A stretch of 64,000 nt of DNA from JAVJSU01 sp040219275. GTDB taxonomy: Bacteria; Chloroflexota; Anaerolineae; Aggregatilineales; Phototrophicaceae. Location: contig JAVJSU010000023.1 in assembly GCA_040219275.1 (NCBI GenBank), forward strand, positions 62,001 through 126,000, written 5' to 3'. Every line of letters starts with the position of its first letter. Within the stretch, counting starts at the first letter, position 1. Below the pieces are notes generated by a model. It made no database searches. It saw only the letters and a program-made list of their open reading frames with translations, and had not been told where the DNA came from. A program made the position numbers and the translations under genes. Of the stretch, positions 17,403-26,276 are shown in pieces.

Positions 17403-19331
17403 CTAGGCGACTTCGTGCTGATGACGGAATTGTGTGTCGTACAGGCTCGCATACAAGCCATCAAGTTCTAGTAATTCGTCGTGTGTGCCACGTTCTACAA
17501 TTTCACCCCGATTGATGACCAGAATGACATCTGCGGCGAGAATTGTGCTTAAACGGTGGGCAATGACAATGCTCGTGCGCCCGTCCATCACTTTGTTGAG
17601 CGCATCCTGAATCAGCGCTTCGGATTGGCTATCAAGGCTACTGGTGGCTTCGTCGAGCACGAGAATGCGCGGATTTTTCAAGATAACACGGGCGATAGCG
17701 ATGCGTTGTTTTTCGCCACCGCTCAGACGATAACCACGCTCGCCGACAACCGTATCGTAACCGTCGGGCATGCCTATGATGAAATCGTGAATATTAGCGG
17801 CTTTACATGCGGCTTCCAGTTCATCCTGTGTTGCGTCTAATTTGGCGTAAACCAGATTGGTGCGGATGGTGTCATGGAACAGATAGGTTTCCTGAGTGAC
17901 CATGCCAATTTGATAAGCAAGGGTATCAAGGCTCACATCCCGCAGATCGTGTCCGTCGATGAGAATACGTCCTTCAGTGGGATCGTAAAGGCGTGGAATG
18001 AGATACGTCATGGTCGTTTTGCCCGCGCCACTCGGACCGACTAGCGCGACCAATTGTCCCGGTTCGATGTCGAAGGAGACATTTCTGAGTGCAATTTCCC
18101 GCGCTTGTGATTTCGCCGCAGTACCGTTTGTGGTTTTGGTGGCGATTGTGCCAGAAAGTGCCGCCGTCACGCTATCATCTCCGCCACGCTCGACCTCATT
18201 CAAGAGGAATTTTTCATCCACTTCATAGGAGAAGGTGACATCATCAAATACTAGCCGTCCAGCCACATTCGATAGGTCAATCGGATTTGGACGTTCTTCA
18301 ACATCAAGGGGTAAGTCAATGACTTCAAAGACGCGTTCAAAGCTAACGACTGACGTAGCGAAGTCCACAGGCGCATTCGTTAATGACTGGAGGGGTCCGT
18401 AGAGTTGAGTCAGCAATGCGCCAAAAGTGACGATTGTACCAATGGTAAAGGTGCCGTCGAGAACGAGATAACCGCCCACCCAGTAAACTAATGCCGTCCC
18501 AACCGCACTTACAAGGCTAATGACTACGAAAAATTGTGCGCCGATCACCGCCCGATTCACGCCAATATCGCGCACTTTGCTGGAGCGGTCTTCAAAACGG
18601 CTGACCTCTTGCCCACGCCGTCCAAATAGCTTAACGAGAAGCGCTCCGCTAATATTGAGTGTCTCGTTCATCATGGCATTCATCTGAGCATTGTATTGCA
18701 TTTGTTCACGAGCAATCGTCCGCAACACATTACCGATGCGGCGGGCGGCGATAATAAAGAATGGCAAAACCATCACACCCAGAAGCGTTAAACGCCATTC
18801 CAGCGTGAGCATTGCACCCATTGTTGCCACGACAGTAAAGATATTGGTGATAATCGAGACGATGGTTTCACTCACGGCGCGTTGTGCACCGATCACATCA
18901 TTGTTTAAGCGACTCATCAATTCGCCGGTTTTGGTGTTGGTGAAAAAGCGTAACGACATTTTTTGAAGATGATCGTATAAACTGACGCGCAGATCATAAA
19001 TCACACCTTCACCAATCGCGGAATTCACACGCCGTTGATAGACGCGGATCATGCCAGAGATGATCGGTAATGAGACCAAGCCTAATGCCAGCAGATTCAA
19101 TCTATCGGTGTCAGCGTTGGGAATCGCATAATCAATCAGATCACGAAAGATGAACGGTGTGAGGATACCCAGTATTGATGTGACGATAATGGTCGCTAGC
19201 AAAATAATGATTTGCTGGCGATATGGACGGGCATATTGAAGCACCCGCATAAGCAGTTCTCGTGTTACTTTTGGTTGTTCTGCGGTAATGTCACTCCGCA
19301 TATAGGCGAACCATCCACCCTGAAATCCCAT
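17403..19331 (-). CDS. ABC exporter half-transporter (MsbA/multidrug type)
   Basis: A 642-residue fused permease-ATPase. An N-terminal six-helix exporter domain (about 40-340) is followed by a nucleotide-binding domain with Walker A GPSGAGKTT, Q-loop (QIGMVTQETYL), signature RLSGGEKQR, Walker B ILVLDEATSSLD and switch IAHRLSTI. Such half-transporters dimerise to export lipids, drugs or peptides; the substrate is unknown. An oddity is a low-complexity insertion of about 40 residues (Gly/Ser/Thr/Ala-rich) early in the ATPase domain, between the A-loop strand (DVTFSYE) and the strand before Walker A (RNVSFDIEPG). It stands alone. Confidence 0.95.
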   Translation of the reverse strand: MGFQGGWFAYMRSDITAEQPKVTRELLMRVLQYARPYRQQIIILLATIIVTSILGILTPFIFRDLIDYAIPNADTDRLNLLALGLVSLPIISGMIRVYQRRVNSAIGEGVIYDLRVSLYDHLQKMSLRFFTNTKTGELMSRLNNDVIGAQRAVSETIVSIITNIFTVVATMGAMLTLEWRLTLLGVMVLPFFIIAARRIGNVLRTIAREQMQYNAQMNAMMNETLNISGALLVKLFGRRGQEVSRFEDRSSKVRDIGVNRAVIGAQFFVVISLVSAVGTALVYWVGGYLVLDGTFTIGTIVTFGALLTQLYGPLQSLTNAPVDFATSVVSFERVFEVIDLPLDVEERPNPIDLSNVAGRLVFDDVTFSYEVDEKFLLNEVERGGDDSVTAALSGTIATKTTNGTAAKSQAREIALRNVSFDIEPGQLVALVGPSGAGKTTMTYLIPRLYDPTEGRILIDGHDLRDVSLDTLAYQIGMVTQETYLFHDTIRTNLVYAKLDATQDELEAACKAANIHDFIIGMPDGYDTVVGERGYRLSGGEKQRIAIARVILKNPRILVLDEATSSLDSQSEALIQDALNKVMDGRTSIVIAHRLSTILAADVILVINRGEIVERGTHDELLELDGLYASLYDTQFRHQHEVA

Positions 19332-19473
19332 ATTCTAACCTCAACCTATTGTTATTGTTAATCGCTTGACTATAGCATCGACGGGACAATGGGAAAACTG
19401 TCCATAGGGGTAGGATTATTAACGGGATCGGGTAGGGTGGATGGTTTGATTGTTTTATAGTGACGGTTATTAT

Positions 19474-20226
19474 TTAACCATCGCTTATGGCATCGCCTGG
19501 ATTGATAACGAAATTGACCTGTCCTGCGATTGTTCCGTTCACGCCGACGGTAATCGTGTAGCTCCCCGGTAAAAACTCAAAATCCGTCTGGTCAGCGAAG
19601 AACCAGATGCAAGCACGGTCAATGGCATCATAGGTGTAGGAAAAATCAGTCAATACTGTGCCTTCGCGTGTCCAACTGGTCGTGACGGTGGTGTTATCTG
19701 TAAAGCCAGTAGCAGTCGCCACCAGATAGATTTCAGGCGTATCTGGCGTAAACTGATTGGCAACATCAAGCGCACAATCATCCGCGCCGACTGATGTCGA
19801 CGTGACAATATTGCCCAAACCGAGCGGACTGCTGAAGCCGGATGGTGGTGGTGTGGGGGAAATGAGCGTATCAGGGACGTTTAAGTTTGCTGTCGGGGTA
19901 GGCGTATCATTGGCAACCAGACCAAAGGGGGTGGGGGTTGCAGTAAGTGGTTCGAGGGTGATGCCCTGCAAATTATCCACAGCGATACCACGCGCTTCGA
20001 GGGTTGAAATCATAAATACGCGCTGACTTTGAATTCTGGCGATTTGTGTTTCTACACCTTCAAGGGTGATTTGAAGGCGCTCCGATTGTGCCGTTGCCGT
20101 TGCGCCGATTTCGGCGAGATTGGCGGATTGAGTTGTTGCTACGGCTTCTAAAGTTTGTTGTTGGGAGCTGGCACCCGCACATCCCGCCATTACCAACATC
20201 ACGATCAGCCACAACATCCAACGCAT
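19474..20226 (-). CDS. Lipoprotein with coiled coil and Thr-Pro linker
   Basis: A protein of about 250 residues with a lipoprotein signal: a hydrophobic N-terminus ending in lipobox VMAGC (Cys16). Then come an Ala/Gln/Thr-rich helical, probably coiled-coil segment (about 22-75), a Pro/Thr-rich linker (TPTPFG, DTPTPT, SPTPPPSG), and a beta-rich C-terminal domain with two Cys (DDCALD and RACIWF) that could form a disulfide. I chose ATG 20226, which has GGAGAG five nt upstream, over an earlier in-frame ATG at 20259. Function unknown; an anchored extracellular protein is inferred. lgt, needed for lipidation, is at 54613. Confidence 0.78.
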   Translation of the reverse strand: MRWMLWLIVMLVMAGCAGASSQQQTLEAVATTQSANLAEIGATATAQSERLQITLEGVETQIARIQSQRVFMISTLEARGIAVDNLQGITLEPLTATPTPFGLVANDTPTPTANLNVPDTLISPTPPPSGFSSPLGLGNIVTSTSVGADDCALDVANQFTPDTPEIYLVATATGFTDNTTVTTSWTREGTVLTDFSYTYDAIDRACIWFFADQTDFEFLPGSYTITVGVNGTIAGQVNFVINPGDAISDG

Positions 20227-20408
20227 AGACACTCTCCAATATCGTGTACAGATCGTCAAAGTTTAGCAGAGAAGTGCTATCAGGCAAGAGAGTTCAGCGT
20301 TGCATAGGAAAATCGGTGGCTAGAATTCAAAACCTCAATCATCACATCTAGAATTCATGGTATTTTTTGTAATAGAGAATTAGTTTAGATACTAGAGAAA
20401 ACAATCTG

Positions 20409-22052
20409 ATGATAAACCGTGGTTTCCGTTTATTCTTTTCGATAGCAGTGATAGTTGTCACAGCGATAGCGGTTTCCGGGCAAACGACACTGGAACCGGG
20501 TGATCCGGTGATTTTTACTGCCGCATCAACCCCTATTTATGCCTATCCTGATGAAAACAGTGCAATAATCGCTATTCAACCGCAGGGCTATGTGGATCGT
20601 CTGGGTCCTGCTGAGGCGAACATTGGGGAGTGGTATTATATTGCTCAACAAGTTGGCTATGTTCGTTTAGACGAAAGTGGTCTTCAGCGCCAGACTGAAG
20701 CATTACAGCAACAACTCATTGAATCGGTAACTCTTGAAATCGTACAAGATGCAACGATCAGCGATGCGTTTAAACGTCGGGCGACCCTATTCGCACATAT
20801 GGACAACTATGAAATGGCAATCGCAGACTATACTACTGCGATAGAATTATCCTCCACAGAAGCACACGCTTTTGCACTGCGGGGATGGACGTATCGACAA
20901 ATGCGTGACTATGAAGCATCGATTGCGGATTTGCATCACGCGATTGAACTCGGTGCATCCGATGCGTTTACACTAATTAGTTTAGGTGTTAGTTATGGAC
21001 GTTTACAGAATAACGATGAGGCGGAACACTGGTATTTAGAAGCCCTTGAGCGATACCCTGAAGCATTTTATGCACACAACAATTTAGGCGGTATCGCTTT
21101 TGATCGACAGGAATATAGTCTGGCGTTGAACTATTATGATCAGGCAACTTCAATTAATATCTATGGCGCATATCCATACTCCAATCGTTCACTTGTTTAT
21201 GAACGCCAGAACAATCCTACCGCCGCCTTAAATGAATTAACTACGGCTAACCTGGTCAATCCATACGAACCATCAATTCTGGTCGACCTAGCAGAATACT
21301 ATGCTTTTGACTTAGATGATTCCAGCAGTGGGTTGCGTTATATTGATGATGCGCTAAATATTGACCCGGACTATAGCCCTGCTTTTGAGGCGCGTGCGGT
21401 TATTAATGCCTATGAAGTGGGCGATGGTATGGCGGCAATCTCGGATTTTTATACAGCGATTGCGCTTGATCCTTATAATATCAGCGCAATTGATCGGGCG
21501 GGGATATTTTTTGCAAGATTGGGCGATTTTGAGACAGCACGGGAATTCTATGATACTCAAGCTGAATTTGGAGGATTAAGACCCCTCTATTATCTGTACA
21601 GCGCGCAAATTTATTTTGGGCTTGGGCAATATGATGATGTTAAACACGAACTGACCACATTCTTTGAGAATGGCGAATCTGATTTTAGAAACGATCTCAC
21701 CGTTGGTTATTTGATACAAGGTATGACCGCTTTACAGCAGGGTGACTATGAACTGGCATATGAAAGTTATGATGTCGCGTTTTTGATTACACCAGAGTGG
21801 ACACGAGATTGGTTGGAGAAACGGGGATATCGCCTCATTGATAGCCGTTCATCCATGGCACAGGAATACATTCAGCAGATTGCATCTGATCCAAGTGATG
21901 CAGAAAACTACCTACAATTAGCCCATATTTTGATGGAATTCGGTGTGTGGGACGAAGCGATCAGCAACTATCAGCAATATTTGGCTATGTCTTTCAATCC
22001 CGAACTTGACGCGATGGTCATGATGATTCAAGCGCATCTTAATGGGGGTTGA
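20409..22052 (+). CDS. Secreted TPR-repeat protein
   Basis: A 547-residue protein with an N-terminal signal sequence (hydrophobic residues 7-22, likely cut after AVSG-Q). It has an SH3-like beta segment (about 28-95, PIYAYPDENSAII, GEWYYIAQQVGYV) and then many tetratricopeptide repeats from about residue 115 to the end. Typical TPR words are ANYELA-like pairs such as YEMAIADYTTAIELS, YEASIADLHHAIELG, YSLALNYYDQATSI and WDEAISNYQQYLAM. TPRs mediate protein contacts; the partner is unknown. It is transcribed away from the lipoprotein gene. Confidence 0.85.
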   Translation: MINRGFRLFFSIAVIVVTAIAVSGQTTLEPGDPVIFTAASTPIYAYPDENSAIIAIQPQGYVDRLGPAEANIGEWYYIAQQVGYVRLDESGLQRQTEALQQQLIESVTLEIVQDATISDAFKRRATLFAHMDNYEMAIADYTTAIELSSTEAHAFALRGWTYRQMRDYEASIADLHHAIELGASDAFTLISLGVSYGRLQNNDEAEHWYLEALERYPEAFYAHNNLGGIAFDRQEYSLALNYYDQATSINIYGAYPYSNRSLVYERQNNPTAALNELTTANLVNPYEPSILVDLAEYYAFDLDDSSSGLRYIDDALNIDPDYSPAFEARAVINAYEVGDGMAAISDFYTAIALDPYNISAIDRAGIFFARLGDFETAREFYDTQAEFGGLRPLYYLYSAQIYFGLGQYDDVKHELTTFFENGESDFRNDLTVGYLIQGMTALQQGDYELAYESYDVAFLITPEWTRDWLEKRGYRLIDSRSSMAQEYIQQIASDPSDAENYLQLAHILMEFGVWDEAISNYQQYLAMSFNPELDAMVMMIQAHLNGG

Positions 22053-22194
22053 GGTCAGTAGATTGCAGCACGTAGATACGGATTCGAATGTTAAAATACG
22101 GGATGGAAATCAAATATCAGACTACACACTGAAGTAGATCAAATCTTGTAGAATTTAAGCGGTAGAACTAAACTGAAGTTGGGTGTGCAAACAT

Positions 22195-22241
22195 CCCACG
22201 ATGAGGCTCGCGTAATACCGAACAGGTTAATGGCTTCTACT
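22195..22241 (+). ncRNA. Fluoride riboswitch aptamer (crcB motif)
   Basis: The sequence matches the fluoride-aptamer pattern as I recall it: CGATGAGGCTCGC (22199-22211), a small P2 stem (ACC/GGT around GAACA), and the 3' strand TAATGGCTTCTACT (22228-22241). The loop GAGGCT (22203-22208) pairs with GGCTTC (22232-22237) to form the defining pseudoknot, and the invariant ATG and AATGG nucleotides around the fluoride/Mg site are present. P1 is short and contains an A-C mismatch. The 3' strand is also the 5' arm of a terminator, giving a clear ON-switch. The downstream gene is a CLC-F type transporter, the expected target. Confidence 0.82.
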
Positions 22242-22268
22242 CAACATACTGAGTAGAAGCCATTTTAG
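22229..22268 (+). terminator. Riboswitch-controlled transcription terminator (expression platform)
   Basis: A perfect 15-bp stem (22229-22243 with 22250-22264), 6-nt loop, then TTTTAGTT. The 5' arm overlaps the riboswitch pseudoknot strand, so fluoride binding should block terminator formation and let transcription enter the transporter gene 20 nt downstream. Confidence 0.85.
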
Positions 22269-22288
22269 TTGTGCAAAAGGCGGCTCAT

Positions 22289-24676
22289 ATGTCTGGTGAT
22301 CTTAAAGAGCAATCGGAAGAAATCCGTATCGTGAAAAATCCACAGTCCGTTGTCGAATCACGGGCGACACAGGCGATCAATCGTGCGAAACGGCGTGCAT
22401 TCCGTCAGCGGATTTATCGTGATGCCAACGCGCTTTTCAATTTCAATATCCCAGAATTTATATCTTTCCTTCGAACTGCCTCGAAGTGGCTGATTCTCGG
22501 TACGCTGGTCGGGATGCTTGCAGGCACAGCGTCAGCCATTTTTCTGATCTCACTTGAGTGGGCGACTGAGATTCGGGTCGCTCATCAGGGCTTACTTTTT
22601 TTGCTACCGATTGCGGGCTTTATCGCTGGATGGTTTTATTGGCGTTTCGGGGGAACAGCCAGCAAAGGGAATAATCTGGTTATTGAGGAGGTCAATCTTA
22701 ATCAATCACGCATCCCCTTGCGGATGGCTCCATTTGTGCTTATCGGAACAGTTATTACGCATTTTTTTGGCGGGTCAGCCGGGCGCGAAGGCACTGCGAT
22801 TCAGATGGGGGCGAGCCTTGCGGACAGTTTGCAACGCCTATTGCATTTAGATTCAACAGATCGACGCTTGATAATTATGGCAGGCATTGCGGGCGGTTTT
22901 GGGTCGGTATTTGGTGTGCCTGTCGCCGGATTTGTGTTTGGTATGGAAGTACAAAATGTCGGGCGTATCCGCTATGAAGGCATTATTCCCTGTATGGTGG
23001 CATCGTTTGTGGGTGATTATGTGACCCGCTGGATTGGTGCATCTCATTCGCACTATCCGCTGATGGCAGAGGCAGGTGTTGACCCAACGCTTATGGTCAA
23101 GGTCGCAATAGCCGGCGTAGCGTTTGGCTTAACAAGTATGCTGTTTATCGAGTTGGTTCACGGGATCAAACATCTGCTAAAACACGTTACTCCTTGGTCG
23201 CCGATGTATCCCGTTATTGGTGGAATTACGATCATTTTTCTGACGCTCTTATTCGGTACAACGGATTATCTGGGACTCAGCCTGCCTCTCATCAGCAATA
23301 GTGTAAACGGCACAGGTGTCGTAACCTTTGCCTTTTTATTGAAGTTACTTTTTACAACGGTCACTCTAGGGAGTGGCTATTATGGGGGTGAGGTTACCCC
23401 TTTGTTGGTGATCGGCTCGACATTGGGTTTTACGATGGGGCGGTTACTGGGTGTTGATCCGGCTTTCATGGCATCCATCGGGCTGGTATCTGTGTTTGCA
23501 GGTGCGAGCAACACGCCGTTAGCTTCTGCACTCATGGGTATTGAACTTGTCGGCGGTGGCGCACCGTTGTATATCTTTTTGGGCTGTGTCGTCGCTTATC
23601 TTGCTTCAGGGCATCGTGGTATTTATGCAACACAACAGGTCGCTTTCCCTAAATCATTCGGATTTGATATTCAGGATGGGGATAACTTACAGTCAATTGG
23701 GTTGCGTCAACAGGGTTGGCTAGCGCCATTTTCGGGGCAATCAGGGATGTTTGGCTCGCGTCTGGTGCGGTCAGTGATGTCAGCTCAACCGGTGTCCGTC
23801 AATGAAGCAACGGGACTTACGGAAGTTGTAGCCATAGCAACACGCGAAGGCATACGGGTTATTCCGGTATTAAATTCCGGGAAAATTCTAGTTGGTATCA
23901 TCACGGATAATGATATTCGGCGTGCGGGCATCAATGCCAATTTGACGTTGTTAAGGCAGATGAATCCCGAAGATCAGCAACGAGAAATCGCAGGGTATGA
24001 GCATATCACCGCAAATACATTCATGACGGCTAAACCAGTAGCTGTCTTGCACACCGATCAGATTTCCGTGGCACTAAACTTGATGGCAACTCATCATTTC
24101 AAGCGTCTGCCTGTTAGAGATCAAACAGGGCACTTGATGGGCATTATTACACGTTCAGATATTCTCCGTGAGATTGTGATGCAAGATCATCAGGGCATAA
24201 ATCAATCAACGTCCGGTTTTAATTGGCAGATAACACTTGATGATGTTGAACTCGAAACAGCGTTTAGCGTTGATAAAGAAGATTCTGTCCAGCATGTAAT
24301 TCAGATGATGTTGGAGAACTCCACAAAACGGGTTGTTGTGCTGAATCAGACTCAAGTGATCGGTATTGTGACGGAAAGTGACTTGATTCAGCGTCTCCTG
24401 AATGGCGAACGGGAGCAATTTATTGATGTTCTGCAAGGAGATTTATCGCTCAAGGGCATGAAATTCACTCAGTCCGTCACAGATATTATGACAACACCGG
24501 TTATTGCGATAAAAATGGAGACAGCGACGCATCAGGCAATTCGATCTTTGATTGAAAATCAGATTAAGCGACTGCCTGTTGTTAACGACGACGGACAGAT
24601 TCAAGGGCTGATTGGGCGAGCAGGGATCATGCGGGTGTTGTTTAAACCGAATGGTACTATAAGCGAGAGTTTGTAG
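22289..24676 (+). CDS. CLC-F type fluoride/proton antiporter with four CBS domains
   Basis: A protein of about 795 residues. A basic N-terminal cytosolic segment (1-65) precedes a CLC transport domain (about 66-440) with SAGREGTAIQMG (gating Glu167) and KGNNLVIEE near residues 126-134, where chloride CLCs have GSGIP. GREGT in place of GREGPT and the GNN block are features I associate with the fluoride-exporting CLC-F branch. Four CBS domains follow, starting near 494, 575, 650 and 730 (each with GIITxxDI-like or GLIG ends). ATG 22289 has AAGG 8 nt upstream; GTG 22271 is an alternative. A fluoride riboswitch controls it. Role: export of toxic fluoride. Confidence 0.88.
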   Translation: MSGDLKEQSEEIRIVKNPQSVVESRATQAINRAKRRAFRQRIYRDANALFNFNIPEFISFLRTASKWLILGTLVGMLAGTASAIFLISLEWATEIRVAHQGLLFLLPIAGFIAGWFYWRFGGTASKGNNLVIEEVNLNQSRIPLRMAPFVLIGTVITHFFGGSAGREGTAIQMGASLADSLQRLLHLDSTDRRLIIMAGIAGGFGSVFGVPVAGFVFGMEVQNVGRIRYEGIIPCMVASFVGDYVTRWIGASHSHYPLMAEAGVDPTLMVKVAIAGVAFGLTSMLFIELVHGIKHLLKHVTPWSPMYPVIGGITIIFLTLLFGTTDYLGLSLPLISNSVNGTGVVTFAFLLKLLFTTVTLGSGYYGGEVTPLLVIGSTLGFTMGRLLGVDPAFMASIGLVSVFAGASNTPLASALMGIELVGGGAPLYIFLGCVVAYLASGHRGIYATQQVAFPKSFGFDIQDGDNLQSIGLRQQGWLAPFSGQSGMFGSRLVRSVMSAQPVSVNEATGLTEVVAIATREGIRVIPVLNSGKILVGIITDNDIRRAGINANLTLLRQMNPEDQQREIAGYEHITANTFMTAKPVAVLHTDQISVALNLMATHHFKRLPVRDQTGHLMGIITRSDILREIVMQDHQGINQSTSGFNWQITLDDVELETAFSVDKEDSVQHVIQMMLENSTKRVVVLNQTQVIGIVTESDLIQRLLNGEREQFIDVLQGDLSLKGMKFTQSVTDIMTTPVIAIKMETATHQAIRSLIENQIKRLPVVNDDGQIQGLIGRAGIMRVLFKPNGTISESL

Positions 24677-24696
24677 TCTTGACTGTATTTCGACTA

Positions 24697-24747
24697 GAAA
24701 AACAAAAACCAGCAATCCGGCAGTGTCTACGCGCCGAGATGCTGGTT
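24697..24747 (-). terminator. Rho-independent terminator of tmRNA
   Basis: On the minus strand AACCAGCA pairs with TGCTGGTT (24740-24747 with 24707-24714), with further inner pairing (CGG/CCG), and runs into TTTTTGTTTTT. It lies 26 nt past the tmRNA 3' end and is also just downstream of the CLC gene. Confidence 0.85.
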
Positions 24748-24772
24748 CATGTTCGACTAGTGTCTCGCTAGG

Positions 24773-25162
24773 TGGAGGTGTCGAGAATCGAACTCGAGTC
24801 TACAGGACTCGACATCACGAGTCTACAAGCTTAGTCTTCATTTAGTTTTCACATTGAGTAGCCCGGAAGACGCGGTACGCTCAATGCTAGCCGATAGTCA
24901 CTTGGTGCTGCTGTATCGGCGTAGACAGCATCGCACCCCGGTCTTTTATGACATCCACCAATCTACCCGGACGGGGACGGATAGGGCAGACGGCTAGCCT
25001 TCTATGGGCTAGCTACTTAAGCTCAACCGCTATTAAGCGGCGTATGCGTAAGCAGTATTGTTGTTATTGGCACTTAATATGCTTGCCCATTGTTAACGCG
25101 GCTTTAGGCTCCGCGGCTTGCAACATGACATCAGCCTCCCGCATCGAAGCCTTGTCACCCCC
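24773..25162 (-). ncRNA. ssrA: Transfer-messenger RNA
   Basis: One-piece tmRNA that rescues stalled ribosomes by trans-translation. The 5' end GGGGGTGACAAGGCTTCGA and the 3' end with the T-arm GAGTTCGATTCTCG and CACCTCC plus discriminator A form the tRNA-like acceptor (7 bp, one G-U pair). The CCA tail is not encoded: CCT follows the A. The tag reading frame starts at resume codon GCC (25069-25071) and reads ANNNNTAYAYAA, then TAA TAG, with the expected hydrophobic AA end. G/C-rich pseudoknot segments are visible downstream. About 390 nt, a normal length. Confidence 0.95.
25030..25071 (-). other. tmRNA proteolysis-tag reading frame
   Basis: Twelve codons from GCC encode ANNNNTAYAYAA, followed by tandem stops TAA TAG. 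The Asn-rich middle and terminal Ala-Ala fit tags recognised by ClpXP-type proteases. Confidence 0.9.
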
Positions 25163-25178
25163 ATAACGTTCTTTTAAC

Positions 25179-25207
25179 ATTGTAGCAAAAAATGCCCTAA
25201 CTGTATA
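25179..25207 (-). promoter_or_regulatory. tmRNA promoter
   Basis: On the minus strand TATACA (25202-25207), a 17-nt spacer and TACAAT (25179-25184) form a sigma70-type promoter about 16 nt upstream of the mature tmRNA 5' end. Confidence 0.65.
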
Positions 25208-25244
25208 GTATTAGCCTTATAGTTGAATCGCGAAAGGCAAGCTC

Positions 25245-26258
25245 ATGTTTGAGACTCATGTTAGCACGGATGTGTTAATTATTGGTGCGGGTATTTCTGG
25301 TCTGATGGCGGCGCAGGCTTTGCAGGAAAAAGGTGTAAAAGTCATCGTGGTCGACAAAGGAAGGAGTGTCGGCGGACGGTTGGCGACAAGGCGAATCGGT
25401 GACGGTGTTGCCGATCATGGCGCGCAATTTTTTACCGTACGTGAGCCAGAATTCCAGACATATGTGGAACAGTGGGTAAATGACCGCGTTGTTTATGTCT
25501 GGGCGTTTGGGTGGAGTGATGGCAGTTTACAGTCACCCTCACCGGAACAGGGTAACCCACGGTACGCCGCGTATGGTGGGATGAATAATTTACCCAAGCA
25601 TCTAGCAAAAGACATAGAAGATGTTCGACTTAACGTCAAAATCGTCACTGCGACTCGTGATGAAGAAGGGTGGGTCTTTCAGGATGAAGAAGGCAATATC
25701 TACGCTAGCAAGGCGTTAATTATGACCGCTCCCGTACCGCAATCGTTACAAATTCTAAATGATGGCGCGACGGCGTTGGCTGATAAAGACAAAGTTGCGC
25801 TGGAAGAAATCGAATATTTTCCCTCTTTAACGGGCATGTTCCTTATTGAGGGGCGGGTGACGCTCCCATTACCGGGGGCAGTACAACGCAAGAACGCAAA
25901 TATTTCTTGGATTGCGGATAACAAAGTAAAGGGAATTTCGCCTAACGCGACGTTAGTCACCGTACAGGCGAACGACCAATATTCTCAGAATATGTGGAGT
26001 GCGCCGGATGAACGCGTACTCAATGCGTTACACACAGATTTGAACCTTTATCTGGATGACAATGCAGTTGTGAAGGAGTCACAGCTTAAACGTTGGCGCT
26101 ATGCCACTCCAACTTCGGTTTATCCTGAGCGTTGCCTTGTTGCTCAAGGTGACTTGTCTTTGGTATTTGCTGGCGATGCTTTTGGTGGACCGCGAATAGA
26201 AGGCGCGGCACTTTCCGGTTTGGCGGCGAGTGAGGCGATAACACGAGTCCTCGCGTAA
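25245..26258 (+). CDS. Renalase-like FAD-dependent oxidoreductase
   Basis: A 337-residue flavoprotein. The N-terminus has the FAD-binding Rossmann motif VLIIGAGISGLMAAQAL followed by the second FAD block DKGRSVGGRLATRR and ADHGAQFFTVR, an arrangement typical of the renalase/amine-oxidase-like group (COG3380 type). The C-terminus has the flavin-contacting FAGDAFGGPRIEGAALSG. Substrate unknown; renalases oxidise misreduced NADH isomers, but that is family knowledge only. The monooxygenase-like gene starts 18 nt downstream, so the two are probably co-transcribed. Confidence 0.85.
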   Translation: MFETHVSTDVLIIGAGISGLMAAQALQEKGVKVIVVDKGRSVGGRLATRRIGDGVADHGAQFFTVREPEFQTYVEQWVNDRVVYVWAFGWSDGSLQSPSPEQGNPRYAAYGGMNNLPKHLAKDIEDVRLNVKIVTATRDEEGWVFQDEEGNIYASKALIMTAPVPQSLQILNDGATALADKDKVALEEIEYFPSLTGMFLIEGRVTLPLPGAVQRKNANISWIADNKVKGISPNATLVTVQANDQYSQNMWSAPDERVLNALHTDLNLYLDDNAVVKESQLKRWRYATPTSVYPERCLVAQGDLSLVFAGDAFGGPRIEGAALSGLAASEAITRVLA

Positions 26259-26276
26259 AGCCTTGAGGAAACACTG

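Noticed and set aside
22229..22268. Interpretation as the plain terminator of the TPR gene
   Set aside because: It is 176 nt past that gene, only 20 nt before the transporter start with no promoter after it, and its arm overlaps the riboswitch strand.
24948..25166. 72-codon open frame on the plus strand
   Set aside because: It lies opposite the tmRNA gene, which explains the sequence fully.
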